A program made the translations under genes and the position numbers. Under the pieces are notes generated by a model. The model was not told the DNA's origin. It searched no databases and saw only the letters and a program-made list of their open reading frames with translations. From an uncultured Synechococcales cyanobacterium (GTDB lineage: Bacteria; Cyanobacteriota; Cyanobacteriia; Thermosynechococcales; Thermosynechococcaceae), in NCBI GenBank assembly GCA_902806435.1, contig CADCWO010000069.1, positions 1 to 64,000 on the forward strand: a stretch of DNA of 64,000 nucleotides. Direction: 5' to 3'. This document shows, one piece after another, positions 18,948-28,396 of the stretch. Position 1 is the stretch's first letter, and every line of letters begins with the position of its first letter.

Positions 18948-19955
18948 TTAACTGCGCTTGTTGTCGTCATCATCAAAGTCAGCAGAATTGTCCTGTTCTG
19001 AATCCGTGTAGTTCTTGTAGTCTGAGTAGTCTATAGGCTGGTAATCAACGTAATCACCTGTAGGCGCAGGGTTGGCAGGCGACTCAGGGCGGGGACGTTT
19101 ACGGCGTGGCTTGGAAGAATTGGCTTTACCTTTGTTTGAGGAGCGACTAGAACCACCCCGCTCAAAGTTCACAGGCGTCTCACGAACATCCGATTGTCCC
19201 CTTGCTGCACCAGGGTCAGAGTAATCTGAATCACCCCATGCTGCAAAATCTTCTTCTGGAGTAGAGTAGATTCCTTGAGAATCAGGGCGAGAGTCCCGTC
19301 TGGAGCGTCCAGACGGGTTAGTCCGGTCTGGCCGTGATTTCGAGGAGGGTCGATTCGTTGAACTGGATCTCTGAGAAGATTGAGAAGATCTGCCAGGAGA
19401 GCGACGAGAGCGGTTATCACTAGGTAGCTCATCAATATAAGCCCGGCGATCGCTATTATCCCGTGTTCCTCGAATCTGGGGTCTACCTGGATCATCGTAG
19501 GTAGAGCCATATTCATCTAGCTCAGCATAAAAATCTCGGCTACCTCTGCGGTTCGTAAACGGTTGTTCGTCCTCTTCAAAAATCGGTGTGCCACCACTAC
19601 GCTTAGCTTGCACAGTAGAGACTTGCCGCAACCGGATACTTTCTATAGCAAAGAAAACACTAGACCCAGTCAATAGAAGCTGACCAAACAATAAGATAGG
19701 GTCGAGCCGCCAGCCTTGAAAAAATAAAATGCCGCCGCACAACAAACCCACAGCAGCAAAAAAGATATCGTGATCACGGGCTAGCTCTGGCCGAATTGTG
19801 CGCAAGAAATAGAGAGCTGCACCTGCAACCGCAACCGTAATCCCCAGAAGGCCAGCAGGACCAAAACCAACATTGACGATCTGCGCCAAGCTGGGCGTGA
19901 ATAAAGTTGAGCCTAACTTCAGAATAGTACCCATGCTGAGTCCAACATTGACCAT
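18948..19955 (-). CDS. ycf66: Ycf66 family protein
   Basis: 335 residues. The first about 125 form the Ycf66 domain with three to four hydrophobic helices (VNVGFGPAGLLGITVAVAGA, ILFFQGWRLDPILLFGQLLL). The rest is a long low-complexity Ser/Arg/Asp-rich tail, ending in repeated DY motifs and an acidic stretch, likely disordered and cytoplasmic. ATG preceded by GAGGAG. It is adjacent to psbX on the same strand, a recurring pair in cyanobacteria. Ycf66 is of unknown function, found in cyanobacteria and some plastids. It ends 2 bases after ilvN, tail to tail. Confidence 0.92.
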   Translation of the reverse strand: MVNVGLSMGTILKLGSTLFTPSLAQIVNVGFGPAGLLGITVAVAGAALYFLRTIRPELARDHDIFFAAVGLLCGGILFFQGWRLDPILLFGQLLLTGSSVFFAIESIRLRQVSTVQAKRSGGTPIFEEDEQPFTNRRGSRDFYAELDEYGSTYDDPGRPQIRGTRDNSDRRAYIDELPSDNRSRRSPGRSSQSSQRSSSTNRPSSKSRPDRTNPSGRSRRDSRPDSQGIYSTPEEDFAAWGDSDYSDPGAARGQSDVRETPVNFERGGSSRSSNKGKANSSKPRRKRPRPESPANPAPTGDYVDYQPIDYSDYKNYTDSEQDNSADFDDDDNKRS

Positions 19956-20232
19956 TTAAATGTCTCCTCGGTAAATTCTATGCTAGCGAGTTATGCTCAA
20001 AATCCCTACTTTCAATTCAGCAGAGGATGAAAGTTTTTCCTGTAACCTGGTGATCCAGCTATGAAGCTGCTGCCTTAACTACTGATGAGGGATAAGAAAA
20101 AACCCTAGTTTAGCAGTATAGACAGTTAACCTGTTCCTTAACTACTTTAGCTAGGATTTTAAGCTTACCCGCTGACAGTAGCTAGCGCTAAAGTTAACAG
20201 CTAAAGAACGCTAGTACTATCCACAACTGATG

Positions 20233-20352
20233 TTAAGAGCGCTGAATTTTATCTTTCTGGCTAACGAAGATCAGCCCGATTGTTGCCGGAATAATAATGA
20301 TTACAGCTCCTGCAAGCAAGCTGTAAAGAAAGTTCGCTAAAGAAGGAGTCAT
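20233..20352 (-). CDS. psbX: Photosystem II reaction centre protein X
   Basis: A 39-residue frame too short for routine ORF calling. It starts [17 protein letters not shown], has one hydrophobic helix ([15 protein letters not shown]) and ends SQKDKIQRS. This is the PsbX pattern from start to finish. PsbX is a single-helix thylakoid subunit of PSII near the QB/cyt b559 side. It lies upstream of ycf66 on the same strand with about 280 bases between, which supports the call. Confidence 0.95.
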   Translation of the reverse strand: MTPSLANFLYSLLAGAVIIIIPATIGLIFVSQKDKIQRS

Positions 20353-20502
20353 AGGTATTGGCTCAAGTTACAGCAATTTTACTATTTTAATCTTATAGGT
20401 TAGATACAACTCTTGAGAAGCTCTCTGCTGCGGTTAGTTACAAAGCACTCAACGCAAGCAAGCTAGAATTTGAGTATATCTTTGCCGGTTGTATCTTCCT
20501 CT

Positions 20503-20793
20503 ATGACTGCTGCGACAGCAATTCCCTGGATTCTCGGTCCATTCTTAGGATTAATGATTTTGTTGTTTATCCTGCGAATTGTAGTAAGCTGGTACCCTCA
20601 AATCGATTTGAATCGCTTGCCCTACAATCTGGTTGCTTGGCCAACTGAGCCTTTTCTGGCCCCCATGCGGAAAATTGTGCCGCCGCTAGGTGGAGTAGAC
20701 ATCACACCCGTGATTTGGATAGGTGTCTTTAGTCTGCTGCGAGAGATTCTTTTAGGCCAACAAGGGCTATTAACGATCATCGCTAGTAAGTAG
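20503..20793 (+). CDS. YggT family membrane protein
   Basis: 96 residues from the ATG at 20503 (the frame is open from a TTG at 20470). It has two hydrophobic segments flanking the YggT signature RIVVSWYPQIDLNRLPYNLVAW, T-E-P-F-L-A-P-M-R, and PPLGGVDITPVIW. Members (Ycf19/CCB3-like in plastids) are linked to thylakoid and haem-complex assembly, but the exact job is unknown. It is divergent from psbX. Confidence 0.9.
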   Translation: MTAATAIPWILGPFLGLMILLFILRIVVSWYPQIDLNRLPYNLVAWPTEPFLAPMRKIVPPLGGVDITPVIWIGVFSLLREILLGQQGLLTIIASK

Positions 20794-20835
20794 AATTACT
20801 AACAAAATTTTCTGCCAGGATATTGTGGGAGTCTA

Positions 20836-21186
20836 TTGATAAAACAGGCAACCTTGACTGTGGAGAACCACAATCCTCAGATCGTTGATTTGGAGATGCT
20901 CGATACCGACTTTGCAAAGTTGCTAGAAGCTGATCCCTTGGCTGCGCAACTCACCGTAACTGTTGGGAAGCAGATTTATGGGTACCGTCACGCCACACGG
21001 CGAGATCAGCAGGACAACTTCCTTTGTAAGATTGCGACTAGTGCCGAGTTGTTTACAGCCACAGACCTAGATGCAATTGACGATCGCACTAGAGAGAGCG
21101 GCTTTAGCCTGCATGAAGACGAGCGCCAATTTATTCTTGATTGGCTGAAGTGTGAGCTCAAGATTGACCTGGAGGCTCAGCGATAA
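20836..21186 (+). CDS. Hypothetical protein
   Basis: 116 residues, acidic, without membrane segments. It starts at TTG in this reading and ends TAA at 21184-21186. The sequence (DLEMLDTDFAKLLEADPLAA, then GYRHATRRDQQDNFLC) suggests a compact soluble domain with a C-terminal amphipathic helix. I do not recognise a family. It lies 42 bases after the YggT gene on the same strand, so they may be cotranscribed. Confidence 0.6.
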   Translation: MIKQATLTVENHNPQIVDLEMLDTDFAKLLEADPLAAQLTVTVGKQIYGYRHATRRDQQDNFLCKIATSAELFTATDLDAIDDRTRESGFSLHEDERQFILDWLKCELKIDLEAQR

Positions 21187-21375
21187 GTGCTATCACACTC
21201 AATCTTGCTCCGATTATTCAGCTGACGGGCGAGCAGTTTTTTCTACTTTGCCGAGTCACTCCAGAGGTGAGGGTTGAGTGGATAGCTGATGGACATTCTC
21301 CAATCTCCTACAACTTTGTCAGGAGTACTTCACCTGACAAAGTTTGCCCTAAATGTAGAGATTTTCTCGTTTTTA
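21183..21375 (+). pseudogene. Remnant of a Uma2/DUF820-family gene
   Basis: The frame from 21183 reads ISAITLNLAPIIQLTGEQFF, then LLCRVTPEVRVEW, which looks like the N terminus of cyanobacterial Uma2 (PD-(D/E)XK-like) proteins. The expected ATG is ATA. From about 21290 another frame reads ILQSPTTLSG followed by FALNVEIF, resembling the C terminus of the same family. The middle, including the nuclease residues, is gone. It is therefore a relic with an internal deletion. The 340-base gap between the neighbours holds nothing else I can name. Confidence 0.6.
21312..21344. repeat. 12-bp inverted repeat
   Basis: AACTTTGTCAGG and its exact complement are separated by 9 bases. No T-run follows on either strand, so this is not an ordinary terminator. 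It lies inside the Uma2 relic at about the deletion junction. Confidence 0.6.
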
Positions 21376-21526
21376 ACAAACTTCACGGCCTTTAATCAGC
21401 CCGGTTAACTCCTCGAGACTCGGTCTCGCCCATGGGTAGCACAACTAGATAAACTTTATATCTAAAGCTTCAATTGGACTAATCAGGCTAAGTTTGACGT
21501 CCTGAGATGAATATTTTAATCCTTGG

Positions 21527-22906
21527 ATGACTGAGACGTTGGTGAAGCAAACTACGATCGCGGCAATCGCAACGGCAATTGTGCCGCAACAAGGCAGCGT
21601 CGGCATTGTGCGCCTTTCAGGGCCACAGGCAGTCGCGATCGCCCACATCCTTTTCCAAGCGCCAGGGGAGCAGGTTTGGCAGACCCACCGGATCCTCTAC
21701 GGCTATATCCGCCATCCCCAGACGCAGCAGACGGTGGATGAAGCCTTACTGCTGTTAATGCTGGCACCGCGCTCTTACACCCGCGAGGACGTAGTAGAGT
21801 TTCACTGTCATGGTGGCATTGTGGCAGTGCAGCAGGTGCTACAGCTTTGCCTACTCCAGGGGGCGCAGTTGGCACAGCCAGGAGAGTTTACGCTGCGCGC
21901 CTTTTTGAATGGACGGTTGGATCTAACGCAAGCTGAGAGCATTGCCGACCTGGTGGGAGCGCGATCGCCTCAGGCTGCTCAAACTGCCCTGGCTGGATTG
22001 CAGGGCAAGTTAGCGGTTCCCATCCGCCACCTGCGACGTAACTGCTTGGATCTGCTGGCCGAAATTGAGGCACGAATTGACTTTGAAGAAGACTTGCCGC
22101 CCTTGGACGAGGTACTGGTGCAAGCACAACTGGAGCATGTTGCGATCAAAGTTAACCAGATTTTGGCAACGGCAGAGCAGGGGGAACTACTGCGCTGCGG
22201 CTTGAAGATTGCGATTGTCGGGCGTCCGAACGTCGGTAAATCTAGCTTGCTCAATGCTTGGAGCCAAAGTGATCGCGCGATTGTTACAGAGTTGCCGGGG
22301 ACAACGCGGGATATAGTTGAGTCTGAGCTAGTCGTTCAGGGCATCCCAGTCAAAGTTCTTGACACTGCTGGAATTCGAGAAACAGAAGATCAGGTGGAGC
22401 AAATTGGGGTAGCGCGATCGCGCGCCAGTGCGGCAGCAGCGGATCTAGTCTTGCTGGTGGTTGAAGCGCCAGCCGGATGGACGCAATCTGATCAGGCGAT
22501 CTACGAACAGGTGAAAGATCGACCGCTAATTCTAGTGATTAACAAGGTCGATCTTGCTCCTGAAACCTCTGTCAACTTTCCGCTTGCGATTACCCAAGTT
22601 GTGACTACGGCTGTTGCGCAAAACCTTGGCATTGAAGATCTAGAACAAGCAATCCTCCAAACCGCGCAAACGGGACTAGAGGCGGCAAATCTTGACATGG
22701 CAATTAACCAACGTCAAGCAGCAGCCCTCACCCGCGCTAAAACTGCCCTTGAGCACGTCCAAGCAACGATTGCTGAGCAACTACCGCTGGATTTTTGGAC
22801 AATTGACCTGCGCAGCGCGATCGCTGCATTGGGAGAGATCACGGGGGAGGAAGTTACCGAATCTGTATTAAATAAGATTTTCAGTCAGTTCTGTATTGGC
22901 AAGTAG
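21527..22906 (+). CDS. mnmE: tRNA modification GTPase MnmE
   Basis: With MnmG, makes the 5-carboxymethylaminomethyl group at wobble uridine 34, using a folate one-carbon unit. The N-terminal folate domain begins [23 protein letters not shown] central helical domain follows, with an inserted G domain: [14 protein letters not shown] (G1), LPGTTRD (G2), [10 protein letters not shown] (G3), NKVDL (G4). The protein ends in the FCIGK motif with the C-terminal Cys needed for activity. Length 459 is typical. Confidence 0.98.
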   Translation: MTETLVKQTTIAAIATAIVPQQGSVGIVRLSGPQAVAIAHILFQAPGEQVWQTHRILYGYIRHPQTQQTVDEALLLLMLAPRSYTREDVVEFHCHGGIVAVQQVLQLCLLQGAQLAQPGEFTLRAFLNGRLDLTQAESIADLVGARSPQAAQTALAGLQGKLAVPIRHLRRNCLDLLAEIEARIDFEEDLPPLDEVLVQAQLEHVAIKVNQILATAEQGELLRCGLKIAIVGRPNVGKSSLLNAWSQSDRAIVTELPGTTRDIVESELVVQGIPVKVLDTAGIRETEDQVEQIGVARSRASAAAADLVLLVVEAPAGWTQSDQAIYEQVKDRPLILVINKVDLAPETSVNFPLAITQVVTTAVAQNLGIEDLEQAILQTAQTGLEAANLDMAINQRQAAALTRAKTALEHVQATIAEQLPLDFWTIDLRSAIAALGEITGEEVTESVLNKIFSQFCIGK

Positions 22907-22942
22907 ATTTTCAACTAGGCTCCAGCAATCAGGGACGGTTCT

Positions 22943-23815
22943 TTATTGACCTGACTCAGAAGCAGCCGTGGGTTGGAAATTAACTTCTGAGAAACCGAAA
23001 TCAGCGAGCAGCGACTGATCTTGATAACCAGCCTTCAGTGAAGCTAGGTATCTCTCCACTACGGGTCTAGGCCCAGAAACTTTCCAGTTAACGGTATTTA
23101 TATCGGCATTAAAGTCAGAGGAAACTAAGATATCGTTTAGCTTCCATTGCTTGCCACTAAAGGTACTCAGTACTCTTGAAAGATTAAAGGTTTCCACCAT
23201 TTTTTCAGTGGAATTAAACTTACCGACCAGGGATAAACCAAGATTGCCTTTGGCCCCTGACCAATAGAAGCGATCGGCAACAACAGTCGGTTTTGGGGCC
23301 AACACATTGGCGGCAAGCGGCTGATTAGGGGAGGTTTTACTGGGTGTATTTTTAGCACTCTGGCTACTTTTCGGCTTGGTTAAACGGCTGGTAGTGCTGG
23401 TTGGGGAACTAGTTGAAGAAAGCTTTATTCCTAGAGCAGCTAGGGTTTGCGGACCTGCAATCCCATCCGCTTGTAGCCCTCTCAATCTTTGAAATGCAAT
23501 TACGGCTGCTTTTGTACTTGGCCCAAAGGTACTATCGATTGCCCCTGGCTCAAAGCCTTTTTCTTTCAGCCGCTGCTGTAGCTCTTTTACTTTTGCGCCC
23601 GTGGCACCTGCCGCTAAAGATGTTTTGATTGAAGTATTTGCTTTCTGAGCAATCATCCAGCCAGTATTAGTTAAAGGGGTAACTTTAGCTGGAGCTTGGC
23701 TGCTCATAGCAGCTTGTGGTCCTACCAGAAGGCTAAGCGAAGATATCCCAGCTATCAAAAGTACCATTAGTGGCAGTTTTGGTGATTGCATGCCGATTGG
23801 TGCAGAGTAATTCAT
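22943..23815 (-). CDS. Exported peptidoglycan-binding-domain protein
   Basis: 290 residues. Residues 13-38 form a signal peptide (LPLMVLLIAGISSLSLLVG). A PG-binding-1 domain lies at about 70-125, with the pattern VKELQQRLKEKGF and FGPSTKAAVIAFQR and DGIAGPQTLAAL. A Ser/Thr/Pro linker follows, and a C-terminal domain from about 185 of unknown family. It probably binds cell-wall peptidoglycan outside the membrane; no catalytic motif is visible. The domain tail (RFYWSGAKGN to the end) is a possible second functional module. Confidence 0.85.
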   Translation of the reverse strand: MNYSAPIGMQSPKLPLMVLLIAGISSLSLLVGPQAAMSSQAPAKVTPLTNTGWMIAQKANTSIKTSLAAGATGAKVKELQQRLKEKGFEPGAIDSTFGPSTKAAVIAFQRLRGLQADGIAGPQTLAALGIKLSSTSSPTSTTSRLTKPKSSQSAKNTPSKTSPNQPLAANVLAPKPTVVADRFYWSGAKGNLGLSLVGKFNSTEKMVETFNLSRVLSTFSGKQWKLNDILVSSDFNADINTVNWKVSGPRPVVERYLASLKAGYQDQSLLADFGFSEVNFQPTAASESGQ

Positions 23816-24134
23816 AACTAATAAATTAATTATTCAATAAGCGATTGGCTTGAAACCGACCTAATGACAGACCAGCAATTCTAATTTTTCTGTAATCATG
23901 AGCTACGGGTAAAGCTTAAGTAATAGGGTGTAACTCATCTAGACCTCATCTATGATGATCGGATTATCTCGCGACATACATGCTCCCATTCACTCTAGGC
24001 TGAACTCTTCATCTCGATCATCTGTGCAGATAGGCTAAAGCCATCCAGGAACTTAGCGATCAAGAAATACTTTTCAAAAATATGCGTTAAGTACAGACAG
24101 CAAATGAATTGGCTTGAAAGTGTAAAGAGGTAAC
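23816..24134. other. Intergenic region, no gene seen
   Basis: 319 bases between two divergent genes. It should hold both promoters. I see no tRNA, strong hairpin, conserved small ORF or repeat here. Confidence 0.5.
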
Positions 24135-24797
24135 ATGACCAGTCCAGCGCAAACTGTTATGGGCTTGCAAGAATCAATTGAGCAGCGTCGCGCCGCGAGA
24201 GCTTTCAAAAGTGATCCGATTCCCGAAGAGATATTAAAAGAAATTCTTCGCTTGGGTGTGCGTGCACCGTCTGGATACAACTTGCAGCCCTGGCGTTTTA
24301 TCCTCGTGCGGCAGCAGGAAAACAAGTATAAGCTTAAAGCCTGTGCTTTTGACCAACCTCAGATAGGACAAGCACCGGTGGTACTTATCTGCTGTGGTTA
24401 TCGGGATGTAGCGGCCTCAGAGTACATTGAATCAGTAATTCAGATCGGGACTGATTTCAGTGGGTTAAATGACCAGTATGCAGGATATGTACGTTCAGCA
24501 ATTCCTAGCTTTTTTGAAAATCATCCCTCCTTTAGTACCCTTGAAGCTTGGACCAACCGCCACACAATGATAGCGGTTGCTCATATCATGATTGTGGCAA
24601 AAAGCTTTGGTGTAGATAGTTGTCCAATGGAAGGATTTATTGCCTCACAGGTGAAGGAAGCGTTCAACATTCCTCAAAACGTAGACGTTTGCTGTTTGCT
24701 ACCAATCGGCTATGCAACTGAACCACTCAAGGACTACGGTGGACGGTTTCCAGTTGAGCAAGTTTGCTTTGGTGAAAGTTACGGCGAGTCGTTATGA
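24135..24797 (+). CDS. Nitroreductase family flavoprotein
   Basis: 220 residues, FMN-dependent NAD(P)H oxidoreductase fold. Visible motifs: EQRRAARAFKSDPIPEE at the N terminus with the phosphate-binding Arg region, and RAPSGYNLQPWRFILVRQ, the flavin-binding segment. The C-terminal part has SCPMEGF and PIGYATEP, which match nitroreductase-fold enzymes that bind FMN and a nicotinamide. Substrate unknown. It is followed by the threonine aldolase on the same strand, 87 bases away. Confidence 0.9.
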   Translation: MTSPAQTVMGLQESIEQRRAARAFKSDPIPEEILKEILRLGVRAPSGYNLQPWRFILVRQQENKYKLKACAFDQPQIGQAPVVLICCGYRDVAASEYIESVIQIGTDFSGLNDQYAGYVRSAIPSFFENHPSFSTLEAWTNRHTMIAVAHIMIVAKSFGVDSCPMEGFIASQVKEAFNIPQNVDVCCLLPIGYATEPLKDYGGRFPVEQVCFGESYGESL

Positions 24798-24884
24798 CTA
24801 CCCAGAGGGCGATCGCCAATTTTTCACGTCACGACAGCAGCACGATGATGAAAATAGCTACCCTGGCAGGCTTAGTCAGAGAAT

Positions 24885-25925
24885 ATGAACTTTTGCAGCG
24901 ATAACGTGACGGCTGTAGCTCCGGAAATCATGGCAGCCCTAGCCACTGCTAATGATGGTATGGCAATGCCTTACGGCGATGATCCGCTCAGCCAAAGCTT
25001 AGATAAAAAGTTTTCAGAGCTATTTGAAACCGCGGTCACCATTTTCCCGGTTGCTACAGGCTCCGCTGCCAATGCTTTGGCACTGTCCGCCATCACGCCT
25101 CCGTTTGGAGCTGTTTACTGCCACACTCAGTCCCACATTAATGTGGATGAGTGTGGTGCACCCGAATTTTATACAGGGGGGGCTAAGTTAGTTACTGTTC
25201 CTGGCAACCAAGCCAAAATTCAGGCGACTCACCTAGCTTCTGTCCTCGAAAAATCTGGGGCTGGCATTGTCCACCATGTGCAGCCAGCAGCGGTTAGCCT
25301 TAGCCAGGCAACTGAATCGGGGACGGTTTACAGCATTCATGAAACTGCTGAAGTCTGTCGCATAGCGCGGACCCACAACCTGATAGTGCATATGGATGGG
25401 GCACGGTTTGCTAACGCTGTTGTGAACTTGGGTTGTACCCCAGCAGAGGCCACTTGGCGAGCTGGGGTTGATGTACTGTCCTTTGGAGCGACAAAGAATG
25501 GGGCGATGGCGGCAGAGGCCGTGGTATTTTTCAATCCTGCTTTGGCAAAAACGTTCCATTATCACCGCAAGCGAGGAGGCCATCTTTGGTCAAAAATGCG
25601 GTTTCTATCCGCGCAGCTTGATGCTTACATCACTGATAATTTATGGCTGCAGCATGCAGCTCATGCTAACCGGATGGCTATAAAGCTAGCGGAAGGTTTA
25701 GCTGATCTACCAGGAGCCACCCTTCGCTATCCTGTTGAGGCTAATGAACTTTTTGTGGCTCTCCATCCAGAAATTGCTGAAAATCTGCTTGCAGATGGCT
25801 TTCAGTTTTATCGCTGGAACCACGATACTATTCGGCTAGTGACTGCCTTCAATACTAAAGAAGAAGAAGTAATAGCCTTTGTGCAGGCAGCTCAACGTTA
25901 CGCTTGTCCAGCTTTAATAAGTTGA
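24885..25925 (+). CDS. Threonine aldolase family PLP enzyme
   Basis: 346 residues. Beta-eliminating-lyase/low-specificity threonine aldolase fold: threonine to glycine plus acetaldehyde. Starts FCSDNVTAVAPEIMAAL with the family opening SDN. FPVATGSAANALAL binds the phosphate, HMDGARFANAVV contains the Asp that contacts the pyridine nitrogen, and SFGATKNGAMAAEAVVFF contains the Schiff-base Lys. Specificity for L-threonine versus allo-threonine or other beta-hydroxy amino acids cannot be read from sequence. Confidence 0.92.
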   Translation: MNFCSDNVTAVAPEIMAALATANDGMAMPYGDDPLSQSLDKKFSELFETAVTIFPVATGSAANALALSAITPPFGAVYCHTQSHINVDECGAPEFYTGGAKLVTVPGNQAKIQATHLASVLEKSGAGIVHHVQPAAVSLSQATESGTVYSIHETAEVCRIARTHNLIVHMDGARFANAVVNLGCTPAEATWRAGVDVLSFGATKNGAMAAEAVVFFNPALAKTFHYHRKRGGHLWSKMRFLSAQLDAYITDNLWLQHAAHANRMAIKLAEGLADLPGATLRYPVEANELFVALHPEIAENLLADGFQFYRWNHDTIRLVTAFNTKEEEVIAFVQAAQRYACPALIS

Positions 25926-26514
25926 TCGACTTATGGTTAAAACAGAGGGACCCCATTACTAGCTCGGTATCCGATTGACTGAATCTAACTAACGTCAGTT
26001 CCGGTTAAGCAGAGTGAGGCAAAGCAAACTCCAGCCTGAGCGAGGGCTTCTTGGGTTGGTGGCAGTAAGCAATCAAGCCACAAATTAGGTTAACCAAGAA
26101 GTTGATAGGGCTGCGATGACGCGAATGCTCAATCTGGGAAATGTTCTTAAGTTGGTCAATGATAGACTCGATAATCGAGCGCTTGCGGGCCAGCAACTTG
26201 TCGCTTAGACGCATCAATTGATTCTTCATCTTGCGCCTAGGGTTGGCAAAGAATGCAATGCCACAAGTACTCAGCAACTGGTGCACCAAGCGCTGGGACA
26301 CATAGCCTCGGTCGGCGAAGACTTTGCCGAAGAGGGTTTGCAGCAGTTGAACCACGGGCTTGCGGTCGTCAGTGTTGCCCGGTGTCAGCCTCAGGTTGAG
26401 CAACTCACCGTGCTCATTGACGACCAGATGTAGCTTGAAGCCAAAGAACCAATCCACTGAGGTTTTGCCACGTGCTGCAAGCTCTGCAAACACTTGATGC
26501 TGATGGATACGACG

Positions 26515-26540
26515 TAGGGCTACGCCCCGCCGAAGGCGTA
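26515..26540 (-). repeat. 26-bp mini-repeat, copy B
   Basis: Sense of the repeat lies on the minus strand, beginning TACGCCTTCGGCGGGGCG and ending TAGCCCTA. It can fold GGGC-GTA-GCCC. It interrupts the transposase between the codons for VCH and RRIHQH and keeps the frame open. It is 22 of 26 identical to copy A, in the opposite orientation. Confidence 0.75.
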
Positions 26541-26758
26541 TGTGGCAGACCTTAAGGCTCGTTGAGTCGATGAAGCTGATGCCCGTACACCTGCCAAACC
26601 AGACTTTGAGGTAGGCACACAAGGGCAACAGGGCAGAGGGCATCCAACTGACAAAGCGCTGATAGCTGACGAGCCGGGGAAAGGCATTTCGCCAGTACAC
26701 GCAGACGTGCTCAATATAATAGTGCTTGAATGTCCGGTAGCGCTGCTGGTGGAATGCA

Positions 26759-26784
26759 TACGCCTGCGGCGGAGCGAAGCTCTA
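26759..26784 (+). repeat. 26-bp mini-repeat, copy A
   Basis: Begins TACGCCTGCGGCGGAGCG and ends AAGCTCTA. It can fold GAGC-GAA-GCTC. It sits between codons MTIL and AFHQQ of the transposase and brings in the TAG stop. Compared with copy B, one stem pair has changed G-C to A-T on both sides. Confidence 0.75.
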
Positions 26785-27154
26785 CAAAATCGTCATCACT
26801 TCGCTCAAACAAAGCTGCCGCTCGCGATGACGCCGCTGCAGTCCGTGGCTCAGGAGTTGGTGTTGCCACACTGGCTCAAAGGTTTGGCAGAAGTCATCAA
26901 GGGAACAGAAGAGTTCTTCTAAACTGAACATAAGCGGCGGGGGATACTTAAGGATTTGCAATTTTCAGCGTACTTCCCTTGCCCTTTCTTATCCAGAACT
27001 CACGTTAAGTACGAAAGCTTTCAGAGCCATTCCAGAAGGTCTTAGCTTGCATGCAGCTTAGACCTATTATGTATAAGCTTGCTCAGCCTCAGTACAAAAG
27101 CTAGCAATTGTCCTCAAGCTAAGTCACCTACCTCATGGCTACCGACTCCACTGC

Positions 27155-28277
27155 CTAGCCTGAAGATTGGTCAACCAGGTGATTTTCCTGGCGCAGGTAA
27201 GCCTGAATAAAGGGGTCTAGTTCGCCGTTCATCACATCCTCGATCGCTGTTGTTTCAACGCCAGTCCGTAAATCCTTCACTAACTGGTAGGGGTGAAACA
27301 CGTAGTTACGAATCTGGTTACCCCAGGCTGCTTCCACCACGTCTCCTCGAATATCGGCAATTTCTTTAGCACGTTGCTCTTGGGCAATTATCAGCAGCTT
27401 GGCTTTGAGGATGGCAAGAGCTTTTTCTTTGTTTTGTAGTTGCGATCGCTCCTGGGTACAGCGCACGGCAAGCCCCGTGGGAAGGTGCGTAATCCTCACT
27501 GCAGTCTCTACCTTGTTGACGTTTTGCCCTCCCTTACCACCAGAGCGAGTTGTCGTTATTTCTAAATCTTTGTCTGGAATTTCTAACTGAACTGAATGGT
27601 CAATCTGGGGCATCACTTCCACTCCGGCAAAGCTAGTCTGGCGCTTGCCGTTGGCATTAAATGGTGAAATCCGCACCAGGCGATGCGTGCCTTTTTCTGA
27701 CTGGAGGTAGCCGTAGGCATAGCGACCGTCAATTTCTAGGGTGACGGATTTCAGCCCTGCTTCATCCCCTTCTGATAGTTCTGCTAAATGGACCCGATAG
27801 CCGTGATGCTCCGCCCAGCGGGTGTACATCCGCAGTAACATCTCAGCCCAGTCCTGAGCATCAGTGCCCCCAGCCCCAGCGTTAATCGTTAAAACGGCGC
27901 CATATTTGTCGTAAAGACCGGCTAGCAGTTGTTGCAGCTCCCACTGCCCTAGCTCCTGATTGAGTTTTGTTAGATTAGTTTCTGCTTCCTGAAGTAATGC
28001 TTGATCAGCTTCTAGCTCCAGTAGCTCTACCAAGGCTTTCGCATCTTCTAGCATCTGCTGCCACTGGTGCAGTTGGTCTAGATGAGATTTAAGGTCATTC
28101 AATTCCTGGAGTGTTTGCTGAGCAGCCGTCTGGTCGTCCCAAAACTCGGGCTGTGCCGCCAGTTGCTCCAGGTCATAGATTTTGGCATTTAGAGCAGGAA
28201 CGTCAAAGATAGTCCTGGGTTTTACCCAGGCGCTCAGACAACGTTTCTACCTCTCGCTTCACTTCTAACGCTTCCAT
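27155..28277 (-). CDS. prfB: Peptide chain release factor 2 (programmed frameshift)
   Basis: Releases peptides at UGA and UAA. Full length is 373 residues in two frames: 24 codons from the ATG at 28277 up to CTT, then a +1 shift over TGA into the 349-codon main frame. The main frame carries [14 protein letters not shown], the GGQ loop ([19 protein letters not shown]) that enters the peptidyl-transferase centre, and the C-terminal domain with [20 protein letters not shown]. The stop-recognition tripeptide is SPF (in [13 protein letters not shown]), the RF2 form. The N-terminal frame would be missed if only long frames were read. Confidence 0.95.
28202..28208 (-). promoter_or_regulatory. prfB +1 frameshift site (CTT TGA C)
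   Basis: The slippery CTT is followed by TGA and C, the same heptamer as in E. coli prfB. A Shine-Dalgarno-like AGGA lies a few bases upstream at the spacing that promotes slippage. Low RF2 favours frameshifting, giving autoregulation. Confidence 0.9.
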
Positions 28278-28396
28278 AGACAGTTTTATCGTGTCAGGGT
28301 CATCCACTCTTGATTTTAGCTGATACCCCCCATTCTACGGTTGCAGGGGTGGGATCACTGGCGCGATCGCTGTAACACTATCATTCGCTGAGGGTT

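Larger units (their letters stand above)
26005..26931 (-). pseudogene. IS982 transposase, stopped at codon 50
   Basis: The reading frame from the ATG at 26931 ([14 protein letters not shown]) to 26005 is 309 codons and all in one frame, but codon 50 is TAG (26784-26782). The rest has IS982 features: [11 protein letters not shown] with the first catalytic Asp, [27 protein letters not shown] and [12 protein letters not shown] with the last acidic residue. Two 26-bp repeats sit in the frame, each adding 24 bases net. The first creates the stop, the second is read through as eight extra codons. Confidence 0.85.
25990..27007 (-). mobile_element. IS982-family insertion sequence
   Basis: A 1,018-bp element bounded by 15-bp terminal inverted repeats with two mismatches (TAACGTCAGTTCCGG at 25990-26004; its complement at 26993-27007). 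The length and the transposase match IS982. The transposase frame runs on the minus strand and is interrupted, so the copy is probably not autonomous. No convincing target duplication was identified. The 195 bases between the IS and prfB show no gene. Confidence 0.85.

Noticed and set aside
26005-26700. A complete 231-residue transposase.
   Set aside because: The same frame extends in phase to ATG 26931 with IS982 N-terminal sequence; only the TAG in a mini-repeat separates them.
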